The position numbers and the translations under genes are program-made. The notes under the pieces are model-generated. The model searched no databases and was not told the DNA's origin. It saw nothing but the letters and a program-made list of their open reading frames with translations. A stretch of DNA of 64,000 nt, from positions 162,462-226,461 of the forward strand of contig JBBMRB010000006.1 of assembly GCA_038900335.1 (NCBI GenBank), given 5' to 3'. The number at the start of each line of letters is the position of its first letter. Positions within the stretch are counted from its first letter, which is position 1. Shown in pieces: positions 8,055 to 17,322 of the stretch. Source of the DNA: Rs1 sp038900335. GTDB lineage: Bacteria > Pseudomonadota > Gammaproteobacteria > Pseudomonadales > Balneatricaceae.

Positions 8055-10505
8055 ATGGCACCCACCCTTCCTAAGTCAGCACAAGTTGTTATTGTCGGCG
8101 GCGGCGTTATTGGTTGTAGCGTAGCGTACCACCTAACAAAACTAGGTTTTAGCGATGTAGTATTGCTTGAGCGTCGCCAATTAACCTGCGGCACCACTTG
8201 GCATGCTGCAGGCTTAGTGCCCACATTAAGAGCAACCTATAACATGTCAATGCTGGCTAATTATAGTGCCAGCTTGTATGAACAACTTGAAGCAGAGACA
8301 GGTCAAGCCACCGGTTTTGTACGTAACGGCTCGCTTACTATCGCGACCAACCAAGAACGTTTGAGTGAGTTAAAGCGTGGCGCTTCAATGGCTAAAGTAG
8401 CAGGTTTTCCATGTGATGTTATCAACGCCGAGCAAGCTAAAGATTTATGGCCACTGCTCAATGTTGACGATGTACTTGGTGCGATACATTTACCAATGGA
8501 TGGCGTCACTAACCCTGTTGATGTAACCCAAGCTTTAGCGAAAGGTGCGCGTATGGGTGGCGCTAAAATCATTGAAGGCGTTAAAGTCTTAGATATGAAA
8601 ATTAGCGATGGCAGAGCCGCGGGCGTTATTACCGAGCAAGGTGATATTGATGCTGAATATGTTGTCAATTGTTCTGGCATGTGGGCTCGTGAATTTGGTC
8701 GCAAGGCTGGTGTTAGCGTACCTTTACACGCAGCTGAGCACTTTTATGTTGTCACTGAAAACATCCCAGAGCTAAAGCACGGCCTACCTACCTTACGCGA
8801 TATGGATGGTTACTGTTATTACAAGGAAGACGCAGGTAAATTACTGGTCGGTATGTTCGAGCCTCACGCTAAACCTTGGGGCATGAAAGGCATTCCAGAA
8901 GATTTTTTCTTTGATCAACTACCCGATGACTTCGAACACTTAGAGCCTTATCTAGAAGCGGCCATGCACCGCTTGCCAATTTTGGAGCGCACCGGCTTAC
9001 AACTCTTTTTTAATGGCCCTGAATCATTCACCCCAGATGATCGCTACCACTTAGGCGAAGCGCCTGAGCTGCGTAACTATTTTGTAGCCGCTGGTTTTAA
9101 CTCGGTCGGTATTCAAAGCGCGGGCGGTGCGGGCAAAATGTTAGCGCAGTGGATTAAAGATGGCCATGCGCCACAAGACTTATGGGATGTTGATATCAAG
9201 CGTAACATGCCTTATCAATCGACCCAACGCTTCCTGCAAGAGCGCACCACAGAAACTCTAGGCCTGTTATATGAAACGCATTATCCTTTTAAACAATTCA
9301 CCACAGCCAGAGGCGTGCGCCGCTCAGTATTGCATGATCAACTGAAAGCACAAGGCGCTGTTTTTGGCAGTGAGAACGGTTGGGAGCGAGCTAACTGGTT
9401 TGCCAATGAAGGGCAAAAAGCCGAATATGAATACTCCTTCGGTCGTCAAAATTGGTTTGATAACAACCGAGCGGAGCATCGTGCAGTACGTGAGCAAGTC
9501 GGTGTCATGGATCAGAGCTCATTTTCTAAGTACCAAGTAGAAGGCCCTGATGCGCTCACTTATCTGAACCGTATTTGTAGTAATAATATAGCCGTTGCTG
9601 TTGGCAAAATGGTTTACACCCAATGGTTAAATGAGCGTGGCGGTATTGAAGCGGATGTCACTGTCACACGCACTGGCGAGCAAAAGTTCTTAGTTGTCTC
9701 TGGCGCCGCTTGTCAAACGCGTGATATGCACTGGTTAAATCGTAATAAAGCTGATGATGCGATGGTTGTTTTTACTGATATGACCTCGGCCTATGCGGTC
9801 ATCACTATTATGGGGCCACGCTCAAGAGATACGCTGAGTAAATTATCTAATGCTGACTTATCTAACGAGGCCTTTCCCTTTGCCTGCTCACGTGAAATTG
9901 ACGTCAATTACGCTATCGTTCGCGCCTCGCGAATTACTTATGTTGGCGAGCTGGGATGGGAGCTATATATCCCGACCGAATTTGCACCTAGTGTTTATGA
10001 TGCGATTTTTGAAGCGGGAGCTGAGTTTGCCATTAAGCCCTACGGCTATCATACAATGAACTCTTTACGAATGGAGAAATGCTATCGCCATTGGGGCCAC
10101 GATATTACCGAAGAAGATACACCTTTAGAAGCTGGCCTAAGCTTTGCCTCTGATTTTGAAAAAGAAGGTGGCTTTATCGGTAAAGAAGCGCTACTAGAGC
10201 AAAAGAAAAAAACACCACTAAGCAAACGCTTTGTCGCTTTCTTATTTAGCGATCCTGAGCCTCTTTGTTATCACGAGGAGCCAATATATGCAGATGGAAA
10301 AATTATCGGCAGAACAACCGCTGGCATGTTTGGCCACACCTTAGGTGGTACAGTTGCTATGGGCTATGTCGTCAATGAAGCGGGGGTCACTAAAGAGTGG
10401 TTAGATAATACGGTGTTTGAAATTGAAGTTGAGTGCGAACGTTATCGTGTTACGCCATCGCTGCGCTCACTTTATGACCCAGCTATGGAAAAAATCAAAT
10501 GCTAA
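8055..10505 (+). CDS. dimethylglycine/sarcosine dehydrogenase-like FAD protein with GcvT domain
   Basis: An 816-residue two-part enzyme. The N-terminal DAO-type FAD domain has the dinucleotide motif GGGVIG at residues 15-20. His50 lies in TTWHAAGL, matching the histidine that carries covalent FAD in dimethylglycine and sarcosine dehydrogenases. A central FAO-type linker (about 375-430) leads to a GcvT-like aminomethyltransferase fold and its C-terminal barrel (about 430-805), which binds THF. The family oxidatively demethylates N-methylated glycines to methylene-THF and passes electrons to ETF. The neighbours etfBA, purU and folD fit exactly. Which substrate (dimethylglycine, sarcosine or another methylamine) cannot be decided from sequence. 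SD CTGGAG precedes the ATG. Confidence 0.9.
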   Translation: MAPTLPKSAQVVIVGGGVIGCSVAYHLTKLGFSDVVLLERRQLTCGTTWHAAGLVPTLRATYNMSMLANYSASLYEQLEAETGQATGFVRNGSLTIATNQERLSELKRGASMAKVAGFPCDVINAEQAKDLWPLLNVDDVLGAIHLPMDGVTNPVDVTQALAKGARMGGAKIIEGVKVLDMKISDGRAAGVITEQGDIDAEYVVNCSGMWAREFGRKAGVSVPLHAAEHFYVVTENIPELKHGLPTLRDMDGYCYYKEDAGKLLVGMFEPHAKPWGMKGIPEDFFFDQLPDDFEHLEPYLEAAMHRLPILERTGLQLFFNGPESFTPDDRYHLGEAPELRNYFVAAGFNSVGIQSAGGAGKMLAQWIKDGHAPQDLWDVDIKRNMPYQSTQRFLQERTTETLGLLYETHYPFKQFTTARGVRRSVLHDQLKAQGAVFGSENGWERANWFANEGQKAEYEYSFGRQNWFDNNRAEHRAVREQVGVMDQSSFSKYQVEGPDALTYLNRICSNNIAVAVGKMVYTQWLNERGGIEADVTVTRTGEQKFLVVSGAACQTRDMHWLNRNKADDAMVVFTDMTSAYAVITIMGPRSRDTLSKLSNADLSNEAFPFACSREIDVNYAIVRASRITYVGELGWELYIPTEFAPSVYDAIFEAGAEFAIKPYGYHTMNSLRMEKCYRHWGHDITEEDTPLEAGLSFASDFEKEGGFIGKEALLEQKKKTPLSKRFVAFLFSDPEPLCYHEEPIYADGKIIGRTTAGMFGHTLGGTVAMGYVVNEAGVTKEWLDNTVFEIEVECERYRVTPSLRSLYDPAMEKIKC

Positions 10506-10605
10506 TTGACTAGCAAGATACATGCGAGGCGGCGCTGTTTGCTGATTCGCATGTTCTCTAAGTCATGCCTCAGTTTTAGTCACTATGTATTAAGAGAGAA
10601 AAACA

Positions 10606-11454
10606 ATGTCTGCAATTATTCTCGATGGAAAATCTCTAGCGTTAGAGACAGAGCAACAGCTACAGCAAGTAGCAACACAACTGATAGCAAAAACGGGAGG
10701 TCGCACCCCCACTTTAGCGACTATTTTAGTGGGCGATGACCCCTCTTCTGCGACTTACGTACAAATGAAAGTAAATGCATGCAAACGCGTAGGGATTGGC
10801 TCTAAAAGTATTAAAATGGGCAATGACACCACGACAGCACAGCTGCTACAAGAAATAGAGCAACTCAATAATGATGAAGATGTGCATGGTATTTTATTAC
10901 AACACCCAGTGCCGCAACAGATTGATGAACGAGCATGTTTCGATGCAATCAGCATTAGCAAAGATGTTGATGGCGTAACAACCTCAGGCTTTGGTTTAAT
11001 GGCGATGGGCGAGCAAGCCTTTGGCTCAGCAACGCCTGCCGGCATCATGACACTGTTAAAGCACTACAACATTGCAACAAATGGCAAACACGCTGTCGTG
11101 GTTGGTCGCAGCCCTATTTTAGGCAAACCAATGGCCGCTATGTTATTAAACGCGAATGCTACGGTAACTATTTGCCACTCGCGCACTGAGAATCTAGAGC
11201 AACATGTTGCTAAAGCAGATATTTTGGTCGGCGCCGTTGGCATACCTGAACTAATCAAAACACAGTGGATAAAACCTGGCGCTATCGTGGTTGATGCAGG
11301 CTATCATGCGGGAGGTATTGGCGATATTGAAAAAGCAGGGCTCGCTGAAAAATCATCAGCCTATACACCAGTACCTGGTGGCGTTGGACCAATGACAATT
11401 AGCGCGCTAATCAGCCAGACCTTAGCATCGGCGAGTATTAGCTTAAACACATAA
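10606..11454 (+). CDS. folD: bifunctional methylenetetrahydrofolate dehydrogenase/cyclohydrolase
   Basis: A 282-residue FolD of normal length. Visible family motifs are YVQMKVNACKRVGI with the catalytic lysine, the DVDGVTT segment, the NADP-binding GRSPILGKPMA and the PVPGGVGPMT signature near the C-terminus. It converts 5,10-methylene-THF to 10-formyl-THF. Placed directly after the dehydrogenase that makes methylene-THF, and with PurU to remove the formyl group, it completes a methyl-to-formate route. It starts at the ATG after AGAGAG, 100 bases downstream of the preceding stop. Genomes often carry a second folD, so this may be the pathway-specific copy. Confidence 0.95.
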   Translation: MSAIILDGKSLALETEQQLQQVATQLIAKTGGRTPTLATILVGDDPSSATYVQMKVNACKRVGIGSKSIKMGNDTTTAQLLQEIEQLNNDEDVHGILLQHPVPQQIDERACFDAISISKDVDGVTTSGFGLMAMGEQAFGSATPAGIMTLLKHYNIATNGKHAVVVGRSPILGKPMAAMLLNANATVTICHSRTENLEQHVAKADILVGAVGIPELIKTQWIKPGAIVVDAGYHAGGIGDIEKAGLAEKSSAYTPVPGGVGPMTISALISQTLASASISLNT

Positions 11455-11649
11455 CACTGCAGCGCTTAACACAGGAAAAAATAGCGACTCATAATATGAT
11501 TTATCTCGTTGTGGCGGTAAACGAAATTAAAATAGTAGAACACTAGAAGCCTAAACTTTAAAGTAACGGCTGTACTCTTTTTCAAACTTAGCTGATTATT
11601 GTGCTGGATTTGGCTATAGTCAGTATTGTCATAAAGGAGGGAGCTAAAG

Positions 11650-12048
11650 ATGGATGATCAACAAGCGCGTCACTATATTTTGAGCAAACCTGAAGCCATT
11701 GAAGATTTCCCATTTGGCCCTGGTGTCAGTGTCTTTAAAATAAAAGGTAAAATGTTTGCGACTCTTGGCTTAAAAGCCAAAGCTGGGCAAACTAAAATCA
11801 CCGCCAGTATCAACTTAAAGTGCGACCCAGAGCAGGCAGTTATGCTGCGCGATATTTTTAGCGCTGTGATACCTGGCTATCACATGAATAAACGACACTG
11901 GAACACCGTCATTTTAGATACTACCATTCCTGCAGGGGAGATTGAGCGTATGATAGATCACTCTTATGGACTTGTCGTAAAAGCTATGACGAAAAAAACA
12001 AGAGAGTCATTGGCGTTACTTTATACACAGCAGCAGCTTTGTCAGTAG
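11650..12048 (+). CDS. MmcQ/YjbR family protein
   Basis: A 132-residue protein of the MmcQ/YjbR (CyaY-like fold) family. Recognition rests on the N-terminal ARHYILSKPEAIEDFPFGP, the VFKIKGKMFA strand pair and the HMNKRHWNTV motif near residue 77, all typical. Family members are described as possible DNA-binding proteins, but no firm biochemical role is established. A strong ribosome-binding site (AAAGGAGGGAG) precedes the ATG. It stands alone after folD with a 195-base gap, so it is probably a separate transcript. Confidence 0.85.
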   Translation: MDDQQARHYILSKPEAIEDFPFGPGVSVFKIKGKMFATLGLKAKAGQTKITASINLKCDPEQAVMLRDIFSAVIPGYHMNKRHWNTVILDTTIPAGEIERMIDHSYGLVVKAMTKKTRESLALLYTQQQLCQ

Positions 12049-12189
12049 CTCTAGTTTAAGATCACACCAATACTCTCTCAAAAAGGCTTTCGCCTAGGAT
12101 ATTCTGTTGATGCAACAGATCGACCACCTTGCTATTTTAAAGAAGTGATAGCTCAGGCAAGTGGTTAACCTTTTATTGTTGCATCAGTA

Positions 12190-12423
12190 TTACCAAGCAT
12201 TACCGCGAATCATAAGCTCTTTAGTGATCGTTGCTGTTTTAGCCGGTTTTAGCAAAGTATGCTGATAGTATGTTTGCCCAATATCTTCCTTACACTCTGA
12301 TAGAGCTGGCACTTCGCACACTGCATATGCTGGCACGTGTTTTTTATCTAACATTTTAGCGAACACATCGGTGAATTCTGTTTTTAGATTATATTTTCTT
12401 AAGTTTAGATTTGAATAATTCAT
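12190..12423 (-). CDS. small hypothetical protein, divergent from LysR regulator
   Basis: A 77-residue protein, not recognised. The start chosen is ATG 12423, because AAGGAG sits 7 bases upstream. An ATG six codons further upstream has no such site. It has a basic, Asn/Leu/Lys-rich N-terminus, two cysteines (in VCEVPALSECKED) and no membrane segment. It lies 141 bases from, and divergent to, a GcvA-like LysR gene, which is the classic arrangement of a regulator and its target. The good ribosome-binding site argues that it is expressed. Function unknown. Confidence 0.55.
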   Translation of the reverse strand: MNYSNLNLRKYNLKTEFTDVFAKMLDKKHVPAYAVCEVPALSECKEDIGQTYYQHTLLKPAKTATITKELMIRGNAW

Positions 12424-12564
12424 GTCATTCTCCTTTCGCAATGCGCACTTTACATTTCGTCTTTGAATAGTTAAGTTAGGTGCTGGAATAATGCTATTGT
12501 TATCTTTCCCACTGTTACTGACAAATGATAAAAACTTCTTTCACTTAAGATATAGTTAATCGAT

Positions 12565-13515
12565 ATGGCTAGACAAATACCACTGACCGCACTTAAATTT
12601 TTCAGACAAGCAGCGAAGACACTCAGTTTTAAAACGGCGGCTGAGCAATTATTCGTCAGCCAAGCAGCCGTGAGCCAGCAAATAAAAAGCTTGGAGAGCC
12701 ATCTCAATGTGAAATTATTCGAACGACTTAATCGTGAAGTCGTGCTGACAGAGCACGGGAAAAAATTATTGCCTTATGTCGAAAAAGGTTTTGAATCTTT
12801 AGAGGAAGGGTTAGCGAGCCTGGCGGATGATCCCAACCCAAATTTATTAACGATAACCACCTTGCCATCATTTGCGAGTCGCTGGTTAATGCCCAAGCTT
12901 TTTCATTTCCAAGAACTGCACCAAGGCATTAACATTCGCATTTCTCCTTCCTTGAAAGTGGAGTCTTTGAGCAGCGGCGGCATAGATTTAGCGATACGTT
13001 ATGGTAAAGGTGACTATCTTGGTTACCATTCCAAGCTATTACACCATGATTACTTGTTACCAGTTTGCCACCCTAAACTCATTGATTTAAATAAAGATAT
13101 TAAACAACAGGTATTAGATATCCCGCTACTGACTGATGAGGGAGTTGATATAGAGCAAGCTTGGCAGCCATTTATGGAGAAAGTCGGCATGTCATTAAAT
13201 ACTAAACTATCAAAATTACATGTCGGCGACTCCACTATGCTCATTGAGCCATTACTAGGCCGCCAGGGGATGTCTCTGCTTAGGTTTAGTTTGATTTATA
13301 AACTACTGGAGAGCGGCCAGCTTATTTGCCCGCTACCCTATTATTTTCAATCGGGCTTTTCATACTACTTAGTGGCGCCTGAAAATCATTTCAACTACCC
13401 TAAAATAAAGAAATTTGAACGCTGGTTAAAGGATGAAATGCGCGATATAAACAGCCATTGGCAAAGCTTTAGTGACGGTAAGCTACAGGAGGTAAGCGTT
13501 GAAATCAGGCGATAA
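12565..13515 (+). CDS. LysR-family transcriptional regulator, GcvA-like
   Basis: A 316-residue LysR protein. The N-terminal winged helix-turn-helix (ALKFFRQAAKTLSFKTAAEQ, SQAAVSQQIKSLE) and the effector domain opening (LLTITTLPSFASRWLMPKL) match the GcvA/AmpR-like branch. In this branch the SFASRWLMPRL-type strand and the DLAIRYGKGDY segment are characteristic. GcvA regulates glycine cleavage in E. coli. Being 1.1 kb from folD and the N-methyl-glycine dehydrogenase, this protein could control that block, but the divergent small gene at 12190-12423 is the more direct candidate target. Confidence 0.85.
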   Translation: MARQIPLTALKFFRQAAKTLSFKTAAEQLFVSQAAVSQQIKSLESHLNVKLFERLNREVVLTEHGKKLLPYVEKGFESLEEGLASLADDPNPNLLTITTLPSFASRWLMPKLFHFQELHQGINIRISPSLKVESLSSGGIDLAIRYGKGDYLGYHSKLLHHDYLLPVCHPKLIDLNKDIKQQVLDIPLLTDEGVDIEQAWQPFMEKVGMSLNTKLSKLHVGDSTMLIEPLLGRQGMSLLRFSLIYKLLESGQLICPLPYYFQSGFSYYLVAPENHFNYPKIKKFERWLKDEMRDINSHWQSFSDGKLQEVSVEIRR

Positions 13516-13534
13516 ACAACAACGCTCTCATCCC

Positions 13535-14317
13535 TTAAGCCCAAAGCAATGGGCTTTCAGCACAGACAATAAAATGCGGATTTAATAAGGTGTTTCTGCT
13601 GTTGTAGCGCAAAGGCTGCAATGAAGGGTATTCTAACACACAGCCACCTGCCGCCTCTACAACCGCTTGAGCAGCGCCACTATCCCACTCACACGTTGGC
13701 GCTAGGCGCGGATAGACATCCGCAAGCCCCTGTGCGATGAGACAAAACTTTAAAGAGCTACCCATTGTTGCCAACTCAACACCACCAAAGCGCTGCAAAT
13801 AGTTTTTGGTCTCTTCATTTTGATGGGTTCTACTCGCCACTACTCGCCAGGTATCTTGCAATGCTGGCGTTCTAGCCACATAAATTTGTTCAATTAAACC
13901 ATCACTTCCCTGGGTGAACGCACCTTGCTCACTCCCCCAGTACAACTGATCGAGCACTGGCGCATAAACGACGCCAAAAATGGCTTTACCATTATCAATT
14001 AGCGCGATATTAACGGTGAATTCACCATTGCGTGACACAAATTCTTTAGTGCCATCTAAAGGATCCACCAGCCAATATCTAGACCAACACAAACGATTGG
14101 CGATACTTTGCGCTGAGGATTCTTCAGATAGTATAGGGATGTGAGGTGCTATCAATGCAAGCCCCGCACAAATTATTTGATGCGCAAGCGTATCCGCTTG
14201 AGTTAAAGGGCTATCATCGTCTTTGAAATCGACGTCAAAATCAGAGTTATAAACATCTAATATTTTCTTACCTGCGCTCTTGGCCAGCGCGTTTATCTGC
14301 TCAATACCGTCAATCAA
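13535..14317 (-). CDS. cysQ: 3'(2'),5'-bisphosphate nucleotidase
   Basis: An inositol-monophosphatase-superfamily protein. Metal-binding motifs are visible: ILSEESS, then WLVDPLDGTKEF (DPxDGT) and the C-terminal CEWDSGAAQAVVEAAGG (WDxAA-type). CysQ hydrolyses PAP, the by-product of sulfate assimilation, to AMP. I place the start at TTG 14317 because AAGGAG lies 6 bases upstream and the resulting N-terminus (about 260 residues) matches the usual CysQ length. An in-frame ATG at 14371 would add 18 residues unlike the family and has no ribosome-binding site. It converges on the LysR gene with a 19-base gap. Confidence 0.88.
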   Translation of the reverse strand: MIDGIEQINALAKSAGKKILDVYNSDFDVDFKDDDSPLTQADTLAHQIICAGLALIAPHIPILSEESSAQSIANRLCWSRYWLVDPLDGTKEFVSRNGEFTVNIALIDNGKAIFGVVYAPVLDQLYWGSEQGAFTQGSDGLIEQIYVARTPALQDTWRVVASRTHQNEETKNYLQRFGGVELATMGSSLKFCLIAQGLADVYPRLAPTCEWDSGAAQAVVEAAGGCVLEYPSLQPLRYNSRNTLLNPHFIVCAESPLLWA

Positions 14318-14701
14318 AAGAAGCTCCTTGTCGCAAATTTTATTGCATCGCCAAATAGTAACAGTAACCATGTTATTTAACTATCATCGTAAACGAGTGC
14401 AACATTAACTACTGTGTTTTGTATCACATTTACGCAACAGCTAAAGATAAAAATGGCACTTATAATAAAGAATATAACAGGCTATAATCATTGCGTTGAA
14501 AGGATGCGCATTATTTTATCTACTATTTACTGCCTCGTATTATGCTAGCTCCTTAGATAATACCCTAAGATACGAAGAGCACTGTTACTTAATCTCTTTT
14601 GTTATGAGGTTATTAAGCACTTAGCTCTACACATCGCTGATTTATTTAAATTATTAAATCCCATTAATACACTCGCGACTATATTGGTACAACTCAGCAT
14701 T
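14318..14701. other. divergent intergenic region
   Basis: A gap of about 380 bases between leftward cysQ and the rightward MFS gene. Two TATAAT hexamers (14461-14466 and 14483-14488, plus strand) are possible -10 elements, but neither has a recognisable -35. I see no RNA gene or ORF. Confidence 0.35.
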
Positions 14702-15931
14702 ATGACTGCAATAACAGACAGCAAGCAACGTAAACCACTAGGTCAAATTGAGTTCATTTCTCTGTTTGCACTCATCACTTCTTTTGTGGCGCTATCGATC
14801 GACAGTATGCTGCCTGCATTTCCGGCCATTGCCCAAAGTTTTGCCTTACAAGACACTAAAGATACTCAGCTAGTTGTCAGTGCTCTGGTACTGGGTATGG
14901 TTTTTGGCGAGCTTGCATTCGGCCCGCTGTCTGACACTAAAGGTAGGAAATACGCCATTATATTAGGCATGGTTATATTTTGTATCGGCAGTTTAATTTC
15001 TCTATTTGCACAATCTTTCGAATGGTTATTAATAGGCAGAGTTATTCAAGGTATCGGAGTATCGGGTCCTAAAATTGCGTCAAGAGCACTTATTCGCGAT
15101 CAATATACCGGCGCAGCCATGGCTCGTATTATGTCTTTTGTAATGATGTTCTTTATTTTAGTTCCTATGCTAGCTCCGCTTTTAGGCCAACTTATTATTA
15201 GCTTTGCTAGCTGGCGTATGATTTTCGCCTTCTTTATTTTGATGACATTCTCTGTTGGTATTTGGTTTAGCATTCGCCAGGTAGAGACGCTAACAATTGA
15301 AAACCGCATTCCTTTTTCTCTCAAAGAAATAGCGAAGGCATCAAAAATAATTTTGTTATCCCCCTCGGTGATGGCTTATGCTGCGACTGCCGGCATTTTA
15401 TTTGGTGCTCTACTTTTATACATAGGGATGGCGCAGTCTATCTTTCAAGACATTTACAGTATCGTCGATCAATTTCCTATTTATTTCGCCATTTTAGCAT
15501 CCGGGGTTGGTGTATCATCATTCTTAAATGGCAAGCTGGTAATGAAGTACGGCATGTACAAACTTTCGGTTAGCGCTCTAATGGCTCTAGGCGCTTTTAG
15601 TTGCACGCTCTTTATTGTCAGTTATTTATTTAACGGGCAGCCGCCATTAATACTTTTCATGATGATCAGTTTTTTATGTTTTTGCTGCATCGGTATTCTA
15701 TTCGGTAATCTCACTGCAATGGCGATGGAGACCTTAGGCAAGGTTGCAGGTTTAGGTGCATCTATTGTCGCCTCCTCATCTAGTTTGGTTTCTGTTATTT
15801 TTTCGGTGATTGCCGGCAGGTTTTATAACCAGACAACCATCCCGCTAGCATTAGGTTTTCTGGCGGCGGCGATTATTGGTTTTTATCTGGTCACAAAGGC
15901 TCAAAAAATCAAAAACAGCCAAAATACTTAA
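14702..15931 (+). CDS. MFS multidrug efflux transporter, Bcr/CflA family (intact paralogue)
   Basis: A protein of about 409 residues with twelve predicted hydrophobic helices. It has MFS motif A between helices 2 and 3 (GPLSDTKGRKYAI) and the GRVIQGIGVSGPKIASRALIRD region typical of Bcr/CflA exporters (bicyclomycin, chloramphenicol, sulfonamide). The start chosen is ATG 14702. A TTG six codons upstream (14684) is open too, and neither has a clear ribosome-binding site. It is the intact sister of the broken gene at 1189-2403, and the two align through their whole length, including the YYN/FYNQ(D/T)T end. The exported compound is unknown. Confidence 0.85.
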   Translation: MTAITDSKQRKPLGQIEFISLFALITSFVALSIDSMLPAFPAIAQSFALQDTKDTQLVVSALVLGMVFGELAFGPLSDTKGRKYAIILGMVIFCIGSLISLFAQSFEWLLIGRVIQGIGVSGPKIASRALIRDQYTGAAMARIMSFVMMFFILVPMLAPLLGQLIISFASWRMIFAFFILMTFSVGIWFSIRQVETLTIENRIPFSLKEIAKASKIILLSPSVMAYAATAGILFGALLLYIGMAQSIFQDIYSIVDQFPIYFAILASGVGVSSFLNGKLVMKYGMYKLSVSALMALGAFSCTLFIVSYLFNGQPPLILFMMISFLCFCCIGILFGNLTAMAMETLGKVAGLGASIVASSSSLVSVIFSVIAGRFYNQTTIPLALGFLAAAIIGFYLVTKAQKIKNSQNT

Positions 15932-16046
15932 CTATTTCAGCTATATTGTTATTAACGTTAAATATTTTTGCATAAGAGCCGTCAATATCTTTGTGTTATA
16001 GTGAGAGTTAGACTACTTTTTATTTATCACCTTTCAGAGAGTTCAT

Positions 16047-16505
16047 ATGTCCTTTATAGATCAAGCCTTTGCCTACCTAGTTGACCTCGCTGAGTACTTA
16101 GAAGGCGACAAGCGTATCAATATTACCTGTATTGATGACCACTATCATTTTGGCGTTAAAGCTGATGGCACTTTACTACGCTATTTAGATGATAAAGAAA
16201 AAGTGGGATTAGAAACTGACATTGGTTTAATTAAGATGGCCCTGTTTGAAGGAATGAAAGGAACGGGAGCTATTATATTGCGTCAGTACAATGCCTCGGA
16301 AATAGCCATTGGCGATTTTAATATTGTTATTGATCATGTCTGTGGCGGGCGCCTAACAGAAAAGGGCATTAAACCCTTAAGCGCACAAGAGATGAAAAGC
16401 GCTTATCAAACCCCGCCTCAAGCAACTCAATTTATAGATATGCCAGCAAACCATATCCTCAAAGAGCACTTTGCCGCATTAGATGCCCACAAAACTGCCG
16501 AATAA
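16047..16505 (+). CDS. hypothetical protein
   Basis: A 152-residue soluble protein, not recognised. It begins with an amphipathic helix (FIDQAFAYLVDLAEYLEG). It continues with alternating beta-like segments and a possible small alpha/beta fold ending near IVIDHVCGGRLTEKG, followed by a polar tail. There is no signal peptide or membrane helix. AGAGAG precedes the ATG by 7 bases. It stands alone between the MFS gene and the convergent ogt. It could be a lineage-specific lipid- or ligand-binding protein, but nothing in the sequence fixes a function. Confidence 0.65.
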   Translation: MSFIDQAFAYLVDLAEYLEGDKRINITCIDDHYHFGVKADGTLLRYLDDKEKVGLETDIGLIKMALFEGMKGTGAIILRQYNASEIAIGDFNIVIDHVCGGRLTEKGIKPLSAQEMKSAYQTPPQATQFIDMPANHILKEHFAALDAHKTAE

Positions 16506-16562
16506 TGCCGCTATAGTGCGCACTAGCAGGCACTAAAGCGATGACTGTCTTGTTGCTGAGCA

Positions 16563-17108
16563 CTAGAACAAATCTAATGTTTCTCGCATACCTCCGTGCC
16601 CGCTATTGATTGCCTCCATCGCTAGCAACCGTTTTTTGGTATCAAGACCACCAGCATAGCCAACTAACTTACCATCACTACCAATCACCCGATGACATGG
16701 CACGATAATAGAAATAGCATTCGCGCCATTAGCATTCGCCACAGCCCTAATCGCTTTTTCATTACCTATTCGCTTTGATAACGCCAGGTAGGAAACGCTA
16801 GCCCCGTATGGCACTTTAATTAATTCTCGCCAAACCTGCTGCTGAAACTCACTACCTGCTAACAGTAGAGGCACACCAAATACTTGCCTGTGCCCTGCAC
16901 TGTATTCGTCTAACTCATTAATGGTTTGCGCGATAATCTCATCTTCTTGCAATATATAATTGGCATCTAGTGTTTGTTTAATACGCTGATCAACACGATC
17001 ACGCGCTTTTCTGTAGCGCCAATCACACAAACATAACTGATTTTGATAAGATCCTACTATCAATTCACCAAAGCGTGTTTTGACGTATGCTATATTGATA
17101 CTGCTCAT
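16563..17108 (-). CDS. ogt: methylated-DNA--protein-cysteine methyltransferase
   Basis: A 181-residue Ogt/MGMT-type suicide repair enzyme. The alkyl-acceptor motif IIVPCHRVIG has its cysteine at residue 138. It is preceded by the helix-turn-helix segment and the arginine-finger stretch (GNEKAIRAVANANGANA), and followed by GYAGGLDTKKRLLAME. It removes methyl or alkyl groups from O6-guanine and O4-thymine in DNA by transferring them to the cysteine. Length and domain order (small N-terminal domain, then active-site domain) fit E. coli Ogt rather than Ada. It converges with the upstream hypothetical gene across a 57-base gap. Confidence 0.93.
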   Translation of the reverse strand: MSSINIAYVKTRFGELIVGSYQNQLCLCDWRYRKARDRVDQRIKQTLDANYILQEDEIIAQTINELDEYSAGHRQVFGVPLLLAGSEFQQQVWRELIKVPYGASVSYLALSKRIGNEKAIRAVANANGANAISIIVPCHRVIGSDGKLVGYAGGLDTKKRLLAMEAINSGHGGMRETLDLF

Positions 17109-17322
17109 TATACGCTCTCACTTATTTACATACACTCAGTTATTCACTATACACAGCTAGCTGTGCTAAACAACATTTAGCTCAGCTCTCACTCGCTTGC
17201 CCATTTACGCAAAGTTATTGATAGAAAGTGTGATAGGAACCTAGGATACAGCACACAATAAACTTGTTAGCCTATCTGCTAAGGGCTACAATAGGGCGCT
17301 AAATTTTATGAAGGTAATTGAC

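Noticed and set aside
13537..13558. Terminator between LysR and cysQ
   Set aside because: AAGCCC/GGGCTT is only 6 bp, lies inside the cysQ coding end and has no T-tract, so it was not called.
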